In this document: one piece after another, positions 1 through 8,037 of the stretch
Numbering within the stretch: the stretch's first letter is position 1
How the letters are laid out: every line of letters begins with the position of its first letter
From: Pseudomonas sp. IPO3778
GTDB taxonomy: Bacteria; Pseudomonadota; Gammaproteobacteria; Pseudomonadales; Pseudomonadaceae
Direction of reading: 5' to 3'
Assembly (NCBI RefSeq): GCF_013386825.1
Contig: NZ_JACARC010000044.1
Location: 35,000 to 98,999 of the forward strand
DNA length: 64,000 nt
Program-made: the position numbers and the translations under genes
Notes under the pieces: model-generated
Told to the model about the DNA's origin: nothing
What the model saw: the letters and a program-made list of their open reading frames with translations, nothing else
The model's database searches: none

Positions 1-2
1 AG

Positions 3-263
3 CACACCGAGGCGATTAAACGGGCAGTGGAATCAGGGTTGGGGATTGGCTGCATCTCCCGGCTGGCACTGCGCGACGCCTTCCGGCGTGGCAGCCTGGT
101 ACCAGTGGAAACACCGGACCTGGACCTGGCCCGGCAGTTCTACTTCATCTGGCACAAGCAGAAGTACCAGACTTCGGCGATGCGTGAGTTTCTTGAACTG
201 TGCCGTTCCTTTACCGCCGGGGTGCAGCGCAGCGACGAGATCGTGCTGCCAACCATCGCTTAA
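3..263 (+). CDS. LysR-family transcriptional regulator, C-terminal part (cut by window edge)
   Basis: The reading frame is open from the first bases and ends with TAA at 261-263. About 86 residues remain. They resemble the last part of a LysR substrate-binding domain: a glycine-rich segment (SGLGIGCISR), a run like GSLVPVETPDLDLARQFYF, then IWHKQKYQTSAMREFLELC, which is the usual closing helix of LysR regulators that sense small ligands. The DNA-binding N-terminus lies upstream of the window, so neither target nor ligand can be inferred. The gene converges on dgkA and overlaps its end by about 4 nt. Confidence 0.8.
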   Translation, partial: HTEAIKRAVESGLGIGCISRLALRDAFRRGSLVPVETPDLDLARQFYFIWHKQKYQTSAMREFLELCRSFTAGVQRSDEIVLPTIA

Positions 264-622
264 ATTAGGATAACGGCCCACACCAGGGTAATCATGGTCA
301 GCGCGACGAATTGGGCGGCGCTGCCCATGTCCTTGGCGTTTTTCGACAAGGGATGCAGGTCCAGGGAAATCCGGTCAATCGCCGCCTCGACGGCCGAGTT
401 GAGCAACTCAACGATCAATGCCAGCAGGCAGACTGCAATCAACAACGCCCGCTCCACCCGGCTGACATTCAGGAAGAAGCTCAGCGGGATCAGGATGACA
501 TTGAGCAACACCAACTGACGAAAAGCCGCCTCGCCGGTGAAAGCCGCACGCAGGCCATCCAGGGAATATCCCCCCGCGTTGAAGATACGTTTGATACCGG
601 TTTGACCTTTGAAAGGCGACAT
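260..622 (-). CDS. dgkA: Diacylglycerol kinase (DgkA)
   Basis: Small inner-membrane enzyme that phosphorylates diacylglycerol to phosphatidic acid, recycling lipid released by membrane-derived glycan synthesis. The 120 residues match the usual family length (about 120). Residues 72-84 (ELLNSAVEAAIDR) and 94-104 (KNAKDMGSAAQ) are the family active-site signatures with their acidic residues. Three hydrophobic segments lie at about 36-52, 58-72 and 103-120. It is followed upstream by erdR on the same strand, as in other pseudomonads. No strong ribosome site is seen before the start. Confidence 0.95.
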   Translation of the reverse strand: MSPFKGQTGIKRIFNAGGYSLDGLRAAFTGEAAFRQLVLLNVILIPLSFFLNVSRVERALLIAVCLLALIVELLNSAVEAAIDRISLDLHPLSKNAKDMGSAAQFVALTMITLVWAVILI

Positions 623-697
623 AGAGTAGGCAACTGAGCAAAAAGGTGTGGGGAAACTAGAGTAAGCAAAGTCAAAAAAACGTGAATGAACAGCGTC

Positions 698-1348
698 TTA
701 ATGCTGCGAAATTGACTCAAGTTGTTGCAAGAGCAGCGCTGCCTGGGTCCGCGTTCGGACACCCAGCTTGCGGAAAATCGCCGTGACGTGAGCCTTGATG
801 GTCGCTTCCGACACGCTCAACTCGTAGGCAATCTGCTTGTTCAGCAGGCCTTCGCAGACCATGGTCAACACGCGGAACTGCTGGGGCGTCAGGCTGGCCA
901 GGCCATCACGGGCGGCCTTGGCTTCGTCGGAGACATTAATCTCTTCAAAGGCTTGCGGCGGCCAGGAGACATCGCCATCCAGCACTGTGCGCACGGCGTT
1001 CTGGATGTCTTCCATGGAGCTGGACTTGGGAATGAAGCCGCTGGCACCGAACTCCTTGGAGCGCACCACCACGGAGGCCTCTTCCTGCGCCGAGACCATC
1101 ACCACCGGAATCTGCGGGTATTGCCCGCGCAGCAGCACCAGCCCGGAAAAACCATAGGCGCCGGGCATGTTCAGGTCCAGCAGGACCAGGTCCCAATCGG
1201 ATTTTTCGGTGAGGCGGGTTTCCAGCTCGGCAATGCTGGCGACTTCGACGAGGCGTACATCCGGCCCCAGGCCCAGCGTGACCGCCTGGTGCAGCGCACT
1301 GCGAAACAGCGGGTGGTCATCGGCAATCAGGATTTCGTATGTGGCCAT
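698..1348 (-). CDS. erdR: NarL/FixJ-type response regulator, ErdR-like
   Basis: Two-domain response regulator of 216 residues. The receiver domain covers about 1-125, with the acidic pair Asp10-Asp11, the phospho-acceptor Asp58 (LVLLDLNMPG) and Lys at about 109 (FIPKSSS). A LuxR-type helix-turn-helix fills about 150-210 (LTPQQFRVLTMVCEGLLNKQIA). The gene lies next to dgkA as erdR does in P. aeruginosa and P. putida, where ErdR controls alcohol and C2 metabolism. That role is inferred from synteny and similarity. No cognate kinase is adjacent. Confidence 0.85.
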   Translation of the reverse strand: MATYEILIADDHPLFRSALHQAVTLGLGPDVRLVEVASIAELETRLTEKSDWDLVLLDLNMPGAYGFSGLVLLRGQYPQIPVVMVSAQEEASVVVRSKEFGASGFIPKSSSMEDIQNAVRTVLDGDVSWPPQAFEEINVSDEAKAARDGLASLTPQQFRVLTMVCEGLLNKQIAYELSVSEATIKAHVTAIFRKLGVRTRTQAALLLQQLESISQH

Positions 1349-1602
1349 TTATTAAATGATCCTGTTTTTTATGGGGGCACCGATGGGTTCAGTGCCCGCC
1401 AACACGCAAGGTGGCTGCCAGGCCAGCAGTCACCCAAGGGCGCGCTCAACGTCAAAAAACGACGTATCCAATCTGTGACAGCGCCCCAATCGGCGCCAAG
1501 CATGCCCAGCGTAGCCTGGGTGGTCAAGCGCTACGCCCGTGGCTATTTTAGCGGGCTGCGCGTTTACGCGGCCATCATGCAAAGGTCGGCTGGCCATGAC
1601 CC

Positions 1603-2313
1603 CTATAGATAAGGTGCAAGGCGAGTATGGACGATGTCGGCCGGGTCCAGGACCAACTGAAACTTGGCGGCCAGGTAATGGGTGCTGAACACGTCCAGAT
1701 AGGCGTCCAGCACTTCGCTGGCGGCCAGGTCTTGCGCCAGTTCCAGGCACAGGGCCGCCACTTCGGCCGTGCAGAAGTGATCATCGCGCTTGGAGCGGCG
1801 CAGCTTGTAACGCGACAGTTGCTCCGGCGCCAGGCTCAGCACCGGCAGGTGCTCCAGGTACGGGCTCTTGCGGAACATCTTGCGCGCCTCGCTCCAGGTC
1901 CCGTCCAGCAGAATGAACAGCGGGCGCTTGCCCTCCTCCAGGCTGACCTGGTTAACCACCCGCTCCGGCGCCACAAACTCGCCGGGAAACACGATGTAGG
2001 GCTGCCATTGCGGGTCGGCCAGCAAGGCCAACAACGCCGGTTCAACCTCCGTTCGTGACCAGGGAAACGCAGTGGTGTCGTTGATCACATCGGCAATCAG
2101 CCAGCCGGTGTTGCTGGGTTTCATGGGCTCTACGTCATGCATCAACAAGCACATGCCGGATTTCGCCTCAACTTTGGGCCGCCACGCGCACAGGCAATAC
2201 TCGGGAATCACCCTGCAGCCGGGGCAGCGCTCGGCACGCGAGCCCCGTGCAACAAACGGTTTTACGGCGCGCGCCAGGCGCTGGGTGCGCAAACGGGAGA
2301 CGGCATGGCTCAT
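1603..2313 (-). CDS. DTW-domain protein (tRNA-uridine aminocarboxypropyltransferase family)
   Basis: A 236-residue protein. The N-terminus has the zinc-type cysteines CPGC (30-33) and CLC (40-42), and the later segment LLDGTWSEARKMF carries the D-x-T-W motif naming the family. Family members such as E. coli TapT (YfiP) put an aminocarboxypropyl group from S-adenosylmethionine on tRNA uridine (acp3U). The open frame extends upstream to 2817, but the ATG at 2313 gives the usual protein size and avoids overlapping the divergent gene at 2521. Substrate specificity is inferred from the family. Confidence 0.85.
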   Translation of the reverse strand: MSHAVSRLRTQRLARAVKPFVARGSRAERCPGCRVIPEYCLCAWRPKVEAKSGMCLLMHDVEPMKPSNTGWLIADVINDTTAFPWSRTEVEPALLALLADPQWQPYIVFPGEFVAPERVVNQVSLEEGKRPLFILLDGTWSEARKMFRKSPYLEHLPVLSLAPEQLSRYKLRRSKRDDHFCTAEVAALCLELAQDLAASEVLDAYLDVFSTHYLAAKFQLVLDPADIVHTRLAPYL

Positions 2314-2520
2314 CGGCGGCGCCGCAGGAACGTGGAAATCGACACGGATAGAACTCGGGAAGGCAAAAAGTTGCCGCAGTTTACCAGAGGCGCCCGTACC
2401 CACCTGCACTTCCCGGCAATACGCTGGCCGTAGTGGCCCGGGGTCACCTATAATCCCGCGCCACTGAACGCACAGCGCAGTGGCTGGTCTATGCACCAGT
2501 AACCGAATCAGGAGAGTTTC

Positions 2521-2973
2521 ATGCTGCGTCTTATGCCACGCTTTATGCTGCGTGTTGTCGTTCCGTCCGTCGCCCTGGCGCTGGCCTTGCCTTTGGGTGC
2601 CCAGGCAGCCTCGCTGCTGGAGGCTCAACTGAACAAGAAGCTGCAGAGCGTCGCCCAAGAAAGCAACAAAGACCTGCCACGGGAAATTGACGAAAAAACC
2701 CTGGAAGTGGCCTACACCGTTGAAGGCTTGCAGCTGATTGACCATCTCAGCGTACAGCCAGACCGTGCAGAGCAAATGCGTGCCAACCCCAAGGCTGTGT
2801 ACTTCCAGCTGGGGCAAAGCGTGTGCCTGAACAAGGGCTATCGCGAGCTGATGGCCAAAGGTGCCGTGATGCGCTACGAAATCACCGAGAACAAAACCAA
2901 CCGCCCAGTGGCGTCGGTGAAGTTCCAGGAAGCCGACTGCCCGGCGCCGGCTGCCGCCAAAAAGAAAAAGTAA
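2521..2973 (+). CDS. Small exported protein, PA3611-like
   Basis: 150 residues with a clear Sec signal peptide: positively charged start, hydrophobic VVVPSVALALALPLG, and an Ala-x-Ala cleavage region near 29. The mature part is helical and hydrophilic and ends in a lysine tail. Its size, export signal and position between the DTW gene and a LOG-family gene fit the PA3611 family, sometimes annotated as a quorum-sensing-regulated virulence factor. That name rests on recollection of synteny and is not proof of function. A good ribosome site (AGGAG) precedes the ATG by 6-7 nt. Confidence 0.6.
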   Translation: MLRLMPRFMLRVVVPSVALALALPLGAQAASLLEAQLNKKLQSVAQESNKDLPREIDEKTLEVAYTVEGLQLIDHLSVQPDRAEQMRANPKAVYFQLGQSVCLNKGYRELMAKGAVMRYEITENKTNRPVASVKFQEADCPAPAAAKKKK

Positions 2974-2988
2974 GCGATGCTCCCTGTC

Positions 2989-3012
2989 GCGCGCCGCTGA
3001 TCAGCGGCGCGC
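2989..3012. repeat. Perfect 24-nt palindrome after the exported-protein gene
   Basis: Two 12-nt arms (GCGCGCCGCTGA and its complement) meet without a loop around GATC, 15 nt past the stop codon. No T run follows, so it is not a classic intrinsic terminator. It could act as an mRNA 3' end stabiliser. The remaining intergenic stretch to 3348 also holds a small hairpin at 3276-3294 (ACGACAC...GTGTCGT) and no ORF worth calling. Confidence 0.5.
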
Positions 3013-3348
3013 ACTATGCCCCTCTGAACCCTCCGGCCTCGCCCGCTCGCGGCAGCGTCTAAACTCCCTTACAAGTGATCAATAAGCGGTTGCCAGCCAA
3101 GACTTTATGGGCTCATGATCAATTCATCCGGAAAGCCCGGAACATTGGGTTTTCACACCGTTCTGTAACATTTTCAGGGCAAAAGAAGGTTGCCCTTCTG
3201 TGCGTGCAGTGCAAAGGTTTTTAAACATAAGGAATATACAGAACCGGTTTCGCCCACCTCGTTAATCAGAGGCAACGACACATGCAGTGTCGTGGTCCCG
3301 TCGAATTTCTCGCCGGCACCCAGGGTTCTGTGAAGAAGGAGAAGTTGA

Positions 3349-4458
3349 ATGCCTTACGAACCGAATGAACTCCTGATCCGCCAATTTCAAGAAAACGGCA
3401 CCGACCTCACGCAGCAGGTCGACGCGCTACTCAACCTGATTGCGCCCAGCAGCCCGAACATCCCCCTTTATCGCGACATGATCTTCACCGTGTTGCGCAT
3501 GGCGCAAGACGACCGCAGCCGCTGGAACGCCAAGATCACCCTGCAAGCGATCCGGGAACTGGACCACGCTTTCCGCGTGCTGGAGCAGTTCAAGGGCCGA
3601 CGTAAAGTCACGGTGTTCGGTTCGGCGCGTACACCGGTGGAGAGCCCACTGTACGCATTGGCCCGAGAAGTGGGCGCGGTCCTGGCCCGCTCGGACCTGA
3701 TGGTGATTACCGGTGGCGGCGGCGGCATCATGGCGGCGGCCCACGAAGGGGCCGGCCTGCAACACAGCCTGGGGTTCAACATCACCCTGCCGTTTGAACA
3801 GCATGCCAACCCGACCATCGATGGCACCGAGAACCTGCTGTCCTTCCACTTCTTCTTTACCCGCAAGCTGTTCTTCGTCAAGGAAGCCGACGCCCTGATC
3901 TTGTGCCCGGGCGGCTTTGGCACGCTGGATGAAGCGCTGGAAGTGCTGACCCTGATCCAGACTGGCAAAAGCCCGCTGGTTCCAGTGGTACTGCTGGACG
4001 CACCGGGTGGCAGCTTCTGGCAAGGTGCCCTGGACTTTATCCGTAGCCAGCTTGAAGCCAATCGCTACATCCTGCCCACCGACCTCAAGTTGGTGCGCCT
4101 GGTATACAGCGCTGAAGCGGCGGTGGAAGAGATCAACCAGTTCTACGCCAACTTCCACTCCACTCGCTGGCTGAAGCGTCAGTTTGTGATTCGCATGCAT
4201 CATCCGCTGAGTGACCGTGCGTTGGCCCACTTGCAGGAGGCGTTTGCCAGCCTGCGGCTGAGTGGGGAGTTCCAGCAAACGGCGTACGTTGGCGAGGAGC
4301 ATGACGAGCCAAGCTTCAGCCACCTGACGCGGCTGGTGTTCAACTTCAATGGGCGCGACCAGGGGCGGCTGCGGGAGTTGGTGGACTACATCAACTTGCC
4401 GGAAAACTGGGCCCAGGCTCAGGGGAAAACGCAGCAGCGGGTGACGGAGACGGCGTGA
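3349..4458 (+). CDS. LOG family protein (TIGR00730-like Rossmann nucleotide hydrolase)
   Basis: 369 residues. The signature pair of the LOG / lysine-decarboxylase-like fold is present: GGGGGIMAAAHEGA from about residue 122 and PGGFGTLDEALE from about 187. In characterised members these bind and hydrolyse cytokinin riboside monophosphates or other nucleotide monophosphates. The protein is longer than plant-type LOG (about 200) at both ends, as in the proteobacterial long subfamily. The start is supported by AAGGAGAAG 6 nt ahead of ATG. An intrinsic terminator follows directly. The physiological substrate is unknown. Confidence 0.8.
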   Translation: MPYEPNELLIRQFQENGTDLTQQVDALLNLIAPSSPNIPLYRDMIFTVLRMAQDDRSRWNAKITLQAIRELDHAFRVLEQFKGRRKVTVFGSARTPVESPLYALAREVGAVLARSDLMVITGGGGGIMAAAHEGAGLQHSLGFNITLPFEQHANPTIDGTENLLSFHFFFTRKLFFVKEADALILCPGGFGTLDEALEVLTLIQTGKSPLVPVVLLDAPGGSFWQGALDFIRSQLEANRYILPTDLKLVRLVYSAEAAVEEINQFYANFHSTRWLKRQFVIRMHHPLSDRALAHLQEAFASLRLSGEFQQTAYVGEEHDEPSFSHLTRLVFNFNGRDQGRLRELVDYINLPENWAQAQGKTQQRVTETA

Positions 4459-4471
4459 CCCTGAAACGCAA

Positions 4472-4503
4472 AAAAGGCCCGCTACTTTCGTAGCGGGCCT
4501 TTT
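4472..4503 (+). terminator. Intrinsic terminator of the LOG gene
   Basis: A 14-bp stem AAAAGGCCCGCTAC...GTAGCGGGCCTTTT with a 4-nt loop begins 14 nt after the stop codon. It may work in both directions, facing recX on the other strand. Confidence 0.85.
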
Positions 4504-4546
4504 GGGTTGTGTCAGGTAGGACGATGCGCAGGTTGGGGCCGCTGCG

Positions 4547-4577
4547 CAGCCCAGCGGGAGCAAGCTCCCTCGCCACA
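4547..4577. repeat. Single REP element
   Basis: CAGCGGGAGCAAGCTCCCTCGCCACA is the common fluorescens-group REP core with its imperfect hairpin (GGGAGCAAGCTCCC). Only one copy is present here, not the paired REPIN arrangement seen elsewhere in the window. Confidence 0.7.
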
Positions 4578-4622
4578 CCAAGCCCCGTAATAATCAGAGC
4601 AACCATTTACCAGGCACAGCCT

Positions 4623-5090
4623 TCAGTCATCCATATCCCGACCGCTCAACAAGCGGCTGATCATCTCCATCGAGAATCCACGGTAACTCAGGAAGCGACC
4701 TTGCTTCGCCCGTTCCCGCGCATCAATGGGCAGATGACCGGCAAACTTGCGACGCCAGGTATCTTCCAATTGCGCCTGCCAACTGATGCCGGACTCACGC
4801 AAGGCAAGTTCGATATCAGCACGTTGCAGGCCACGTTGGCTCAGCTCTTCGCGAATTCGCGCAGGGCCATAGCCGGAACGGGCTCGGTAGGAAACAAAAC
4901 TTTCGAGGTAACGGGATTCCGACAGCAGCCCTTCTTCCGTCAAGCGGTCGAGGGCTGCGTCGATCATCTCGGGATCTGCGCCGCGCTGACGCAGTTTACG
5001 CGTCAACTCGACTCGACCATGCTCGCGTCGTGCGAGCAGGTCCATTGCAGTGCGCCTTACGGCGACGGGTGTATCCAGTACAACGCTCAT
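4623..5090 (-). CDS. recX: Regulatory protein RecX
   Basis: 155 residues of three-helix repeats typical of RecX (RREHGRVELTRKLRQRG, LTEEGLLSESRYLESFV, GYGPARIREELSQRG). RecX binds along RecA filaments and limits recombinase and co-protease activity. It starts 8 nt downstream of the recA stop codon on the same strand, the standard recA-recX operon, so both should be induced by DNA damage from the LexA-controlled promoter. Confidence 0.95.
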   Translation of the reverse strand: MSVVLDTPVAVRRTAMDLLARREHGRVELTRKLRQRGADPEMIDAALDRLTEEGLLSESRYLESFVSYRARSGYGPARIREELSQRGLQRADIELALRESGISWQAQLEDTWRRKFAGHLPIDARERAKQGRFLSYRGFSMEMISRLLSGRDMDD

Positions 5091-5098
5091 CGTTTGGC

Positions 5099-6151
5099 TC
5101 AGATGTCAGCGTCGGCCATGTCGTCAGCCGTTTCCCGGGTGGCCGTCGATTTGACGTCGGCAGTCGGGGTCAGCAGTTTGTCGCGGATCTGCTTTTCAAG
5201 CGCCGTGGCAATCTCAGGGTTGTCCTGCAGGAACTTGGCCGAGTTGGCCTTGCCCTGGCCGATCTTGCTGCCGTTATAGGCATACCAGGCACCGGACTTC
5301 TCGACGAAGCCGTGCAGCACGCCCAGGTCGATCATCTCGCCGTTCAGGTAGATACCCTTGCCGTAGAGAATCTGGAACTCGGCCTGACGGAACGGCGGAG
5401 CCACCTTGTTCTTCACGACTTTAACGCGGGTTTCGCTACCGACAACCTCGTCACCTTCCTTCACCGCGCCGGTACGACGGATGTCCAGACGGACCGAAGC
5501 GTAGAACTTCAGCGCGTTACCACCGGTGGTGGTTTCCGGGCTGCCGAACATCACGCCGATCTTCATCCGGATCTGGTTGATGAAGATCACCAAGCAGTTG
5601 GCGTTCTTGATGTTACCGGTGATTTTACGCAGGGCCTGGGACATCAGGCGCGCTTGCAAGCCTACGTGCATGTCGCCCATTTCGCCTTCGATTTCAGCCT
5701 TGGGTACCAGGGCTGCCACGGAGTCGATGACGATCACGTCGATGGCGTTGGAGCGCACCAGCATGTCGGTGATTTCCAGCGCTTGCTCACCGGTGTCCGG
5801 CTGGGAAACCAGCAGGTCGTCAACGTTGACGCCCAGCTTGCCGGCGTATTCCGGGTCCAGGGCGTGCTCGGCATCGACGAACGCACAGGTGGCGCCCATT
5901 TTTTGTGCCTGGGCAATCACCGACAGGGTCAGGGTGGTTTTACCGGAAGATTCAGGACCGTAGATTTCAACGATACGGCCTTTTGGCAGGCCGCCAATGC
6001 CGAGCGCGATGTCCAGACCCAGAGAGCCAGTGGAGATAGCCGGGATCGCCTGACGGTCGTGATCGCCCATACGCATTACGGCACCCTTGCCGAATTGACG
6101 TTCGATCTGACCCAGGGCCGCAGCCAAGGCTTTCTTCTTGTTGTCGTCCAT
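5099..6151 (-). CDS. recA: Recombinase RecA
   Basis: 350 residues starting MDDNKKKALAAALGQIERQF, the conserved Pseudomonas RecA N-terminus. The frame is open further upstream, but the ATG at 6151 is the right start. The Walker A loop GPESSGKTT, the segment VDAEHALDPEYA, loop regions and the acidic C-terminus are all present. RecA catalyses strand exchange and, as a filament, triggers self-cleavage of LexA and of phage-type repressors. That includes, by inference, the tailocin repressor encoded at 19690-20424. Confidence 0.98.
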   Translation of the reverse strand: MDDNKKKALAAALGQIERQFGKGAVMRMGDHDRQAIPAISTGSLGLDIALGIGGLPKGRIVEIYGPESSGKTTLTLSVIAQAQKMGATCAFVDAEHALDPEYAGKLGVNVDDLLVSQPDTGEQALEITDMLVRSNAIDVIVIDSVAALVPKAEIEGEMGDMHVGLQARLMSQALRKITGNIKNANCLVIFINQIRMKIGVMFGSPETTTGGNALKFYASVRLDIRRTGAVKEGDEVVGSETRVKVVKNKVAPPFRQAEFQILYGKGIYLNGEMIDLGVLHGFVEKSGAWYAYNGSKIGQGKANSAKFLQDNPEIATALEKQIRDKLLTPTADVKSTATRETADDMADADI

Positions 6152-6191
6152 TAAAGTCCTCACGTAATCAATAAGGCCTGGCGGCCAACAC

Positions 6192-6207
6192 CTGTATAAG
6201 TAGACAG
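6192..6207 (-). promoter_or_regulatory. LexA (SOS) box of recA
   Basis: CTGTATAAGTAGACAG is a CTG-N10-CAG palindrome 41 nt ahead of the recA start codon and matches the gamma-proteobacterial LexA operator. It indicates LexA control of recA-recX. Confidence 0.85.
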
Positions 6208-6234
6208 TATTGTTCCACAAAGATCCGTGATCGC

Positions 6235-6735
6235 CTACCCCTGATTTTCTATTTCTGCTGCAGCTCGTCGCAACAAGCCCTCTAGCGCGGCCTTTACCGT
6301 TTGTCGGCGGACCTCGTCGCGGTTGCCGGGGAAGTGTTCGAGCTCGGCGGTTATCTCCTCGCCAACCCCAAAGGCCAGCCATACCGTGCCCACCGGCTTG
6401 TCCGGCGAACCGCCATCGGGGCCGGCCACACCGCTGACCGCCACGGCAAAACGCGCCAGGCTTTTCTCCTGGGCCCCCCGCACCATGGCCTCCACCACGT
6501 CGCGGCTGACGGCCCCGACTTTGGGAAACAGGGCTTCCGGCACATTCAACTGCCGGGTCTTCTGCCGATTGGAATACGTGACATAGCCCGCTTCGAACCA
6601 GGCCGAACTCCCGGGAATCCGCGTGATCGCCTCGGCGATACCGCCGCCGGTACAGGACTCGGCCGTGGTGACGTGGGCATTGAGTACCTGCAAGCGTCGG
6701 CCAAGTTCTGCGGCGAGTTGAGTAATTTCCTTCAC
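6235..6735 (-). CDS. cinA: CinA C-terminal-domain protein (NMN deamidase, PncC type)
   Basis: 166 residues, the single-domain form of CinA. The conserved TTAESCTGGGIAEAIT near the N-terminus and VSGVAGPDGGSPDKPVGTVW in the middle are family signatures. The enzyme hydrolyses nicotinamide mononucleotide to nicotinate mononucleotide in pyridine nucleotide salvage. It lies upstream of recA on the same strand and marks the left border of the tailocin insertion (cinA / tailocin / mutS). Confidence 0.92.
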   Translation of the reverse strand: MKEITQLAAELGRRLQVLNAHVTTAESCTGGGIAEAITRIPGSSAWFEAGYVTYSNRQKTRQLNVPEALFPKVGAVSRDVVEAMVRGAQEKSLARFAVAVSGVAGPDGGSPDKPVGTVWLAFGVGEEITAELEHFPGNRDEVRRQTVKAALEGLLRRAAAEIENQG

Positions 6736-6806
6736 GGTCGTCTCCTGGAGTGGGCGGGCGTTTGCCTACCCTACAGGAGACGATGGGCCATGCAAGTTAC
6801 AAGAGA

Positions 6807-7310
6807 CTAACGCGCGACAGCCCGGACATACGCCTGGCAGGCACGCAAGGCGATCAGCGCGTTATCACCGTCGTCGGTGATGCCGATAATTCGTTGAGCA
6901 TGCGCCGGGTCAAGTCGGGCTCGCGTGGCTGCATGAACCACGCTGCCGGGGGTGGTGGTGGCTGGCATTGGGCAGCCGTCGTTGGGGTCGAGAAGGACTG
7001 ACAACCGCACATCAGCATTGGCCAGGCGATCCCGCAGGTGAGCCTGATCGCGTTGCGCATCGGAAAGCTCCCGGGTGTGTTGTTGGTCGCTGGCGCTGAG
7101 CTGTTGCTCCAGTGCTAGCCGTTTGTCCTGTTCGGCCTTGTGTTGACGTACCGCCGCCTCGTTTTGCTGGCTGAGGATTTCAGCGTGCAGCGCCTCTTGG
7201 TGCTCAAGTTGCAGGCCATACCGCCAGGCTTGCACCTGCCACGCAATACCCGCCGACACAGCCAACAACAGCAAAAAGCCCAGCAGGCGATACGAACTCA
7301 GGCTACCCAT
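6807..7310 (-). CDS. Rz-like i-spanin (tailocin lysis)
   Basis: About 167 residues if started at the ATG at 7310; an ATG at 7334 is also possible. One N-terminal membrane anchor (LLGFLLLLAVSAGIAWQVQ) is followed by a long charged helical region rich in Glu, Gln and Lys, the coiled-coil periplasmic arm of Rz proteins. With the nested Rz1 it forms the spanin complex that fuses inner and outer membrane after the endolysin has cut the wall. It overlaps the end of the endolysin gene by 13 nt and is the last gene of the tailocin cluster. Confidence 0.85.
   Translation of the reverse strand: MGSLSSYRLLGFLLLLAVSAGIAWQVQAWRYGLQLEHQEALHAEILSQQNEAAVRQHKAEQDKRLALEQQLSASDQQHTRELSDAQRDQAHLRDRLANADVRLSVLLDPNDGCPMPATTTPGSVVHAATRARLDPAHAQRIIGITDDGDNALIALRACQAYVRAVAR
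6854..7060 (-). CDS. Rz1-like o-spanin lipoprotein nested inside Rz
   Basis: A 68-residue frame lies wholly within the Rz gene, shifted by one base. The N-terminus ends in a lipobox-like LMCGC, and the following part is rich in proline (QCQPPPPPAAW), both hallmarks of Rz1 outer-membrane spanin subunits. Embedded Rz/Rz1 architecture is classic for lambda and P2-type lysis cassettes. The start codon choice (ATG at 7060) is probable but not proven. No strong ribosome site is evident. Confidence 0.75.
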   Translation of the reverse strand: MRNAIRLTCGIAWPMLMCGCQSFSTPTTAAQCQPPPPPAAWFMQPREPDLTRRMLNELSASPTTVITR

Positions 7311-7855
7311 AGCACCGCCTTCGCTCGCGCCCACAACTGCATACGGTTCTCCAGACCGTTAAGGCCGCCATTGATGCGCCGGGTAATGGTGGTGAACTGG
7401 TCCTTGTCAGCCAACTCGTTCAAGCCATTGCTCTGCCAGAACCACGCGGCGGATTCGCACGCCCATTGCGGCTGTTCCAGCAACTCCGGCTGCTGCAACA
7501 GACGCTCATCACCGAACAACGCTTGGCTGCACGTCAGGTAGTTACGCCGTCCGGTGATCTGGATCAGACCGCGGCCGCAGTACTTCTGGCCGTCGCCATC
7601 GGCTTCAGGTGAATTGCCCAGGCGGGCTGCCAGGGTGCCGGTGTCGTATTTGCTGAGGTATTGATCGCTACCCAGTTCACGCAAGTAACGCAGTTCGCCG
7701 GATTCGTGGCCGATTTGGGCGAGGAAGGCGGCGATGCGTTTTGGACCTGTGATCTGATGTTTAACCATTGCCTCGTTTAGAGCAGAAACAAAAACGCCGG
7801 CGAGGCGGCCGGCGTTCTGGAATATCTGCTGGAGTTGCTGTTGTGTCATTGACAT
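7298..7855 (-). CDS. Endolysin, glycoside hydrolase family 19
   Basis: 185 residues from the ATG at 7855 (MSMTQQQLQQ). The GH19 chitinase/lysozyme fold is shown by FLAQIGHESGELRYLREL, with the catalytic acid candidate Glu51, by YCGRGLIQITGRRNY and by the closing RRINGGLNG. It hydrolyses the peptidoglycan glycan strand so that tailocin particles can be released. There is no signal peptide, so export depends on the holin at 18756-19094. GH19 endolysins are the standard lysin in Pseudomonas R-tailocins. Confidence 0.9.
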   Translation of the reverse strand: MSMTQQQLQQIFQNAGRLAGVFVSALNEAMVKHQITGPKRIAAFLAQIGHESGELRYLRELGSDQYLSKYDTGTLAARLGNSPEADGDGQKYCGRGLIQITGRRNYLTCSQALFGDERLLQQPELLEQPQWACESAAWFWQSNGLNELADKDQFTTITRRINGGLNGLENRMQLWARAKAVLWVA

Positions 7856-7884
7856 GAATTTCCCAACTAACTGATATGAGGATC

Positions 7885-8037
7885 TCAGGCAGGTGCTACC
7901 GGCCAACTGACATCCGCAGGAAACTGTTGGTCAATCCGGTTCAACGCGACTCGGTACCGCCTCCGCTTCTTGAGGTTGCCAGTAGCACCTCGCCAAAGCG
8001 CTCGCGGATGGTTTGCCGAAGCAGTGCCGCTAGACAG
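7885..8037 (-). pseudogene. Fragment resembling the C-terminus of a tail fibre assembly chaperone
   Basis: Between gene D and the endolysin an open stretch of about 50 codons ends in TGA and has no usable start codon. Its end reads RYRVALNRIDQQ then FPADVSWPVAPA, the closing pattern common in Pseudomonas phage tail assembly chaperones. The complete chaperone of this cluster sits at 13881-14183 and has a different C-terminus, so this may be a leftover of a lost second fibre module. The assignment is by eye only. Confidence 0.4.
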
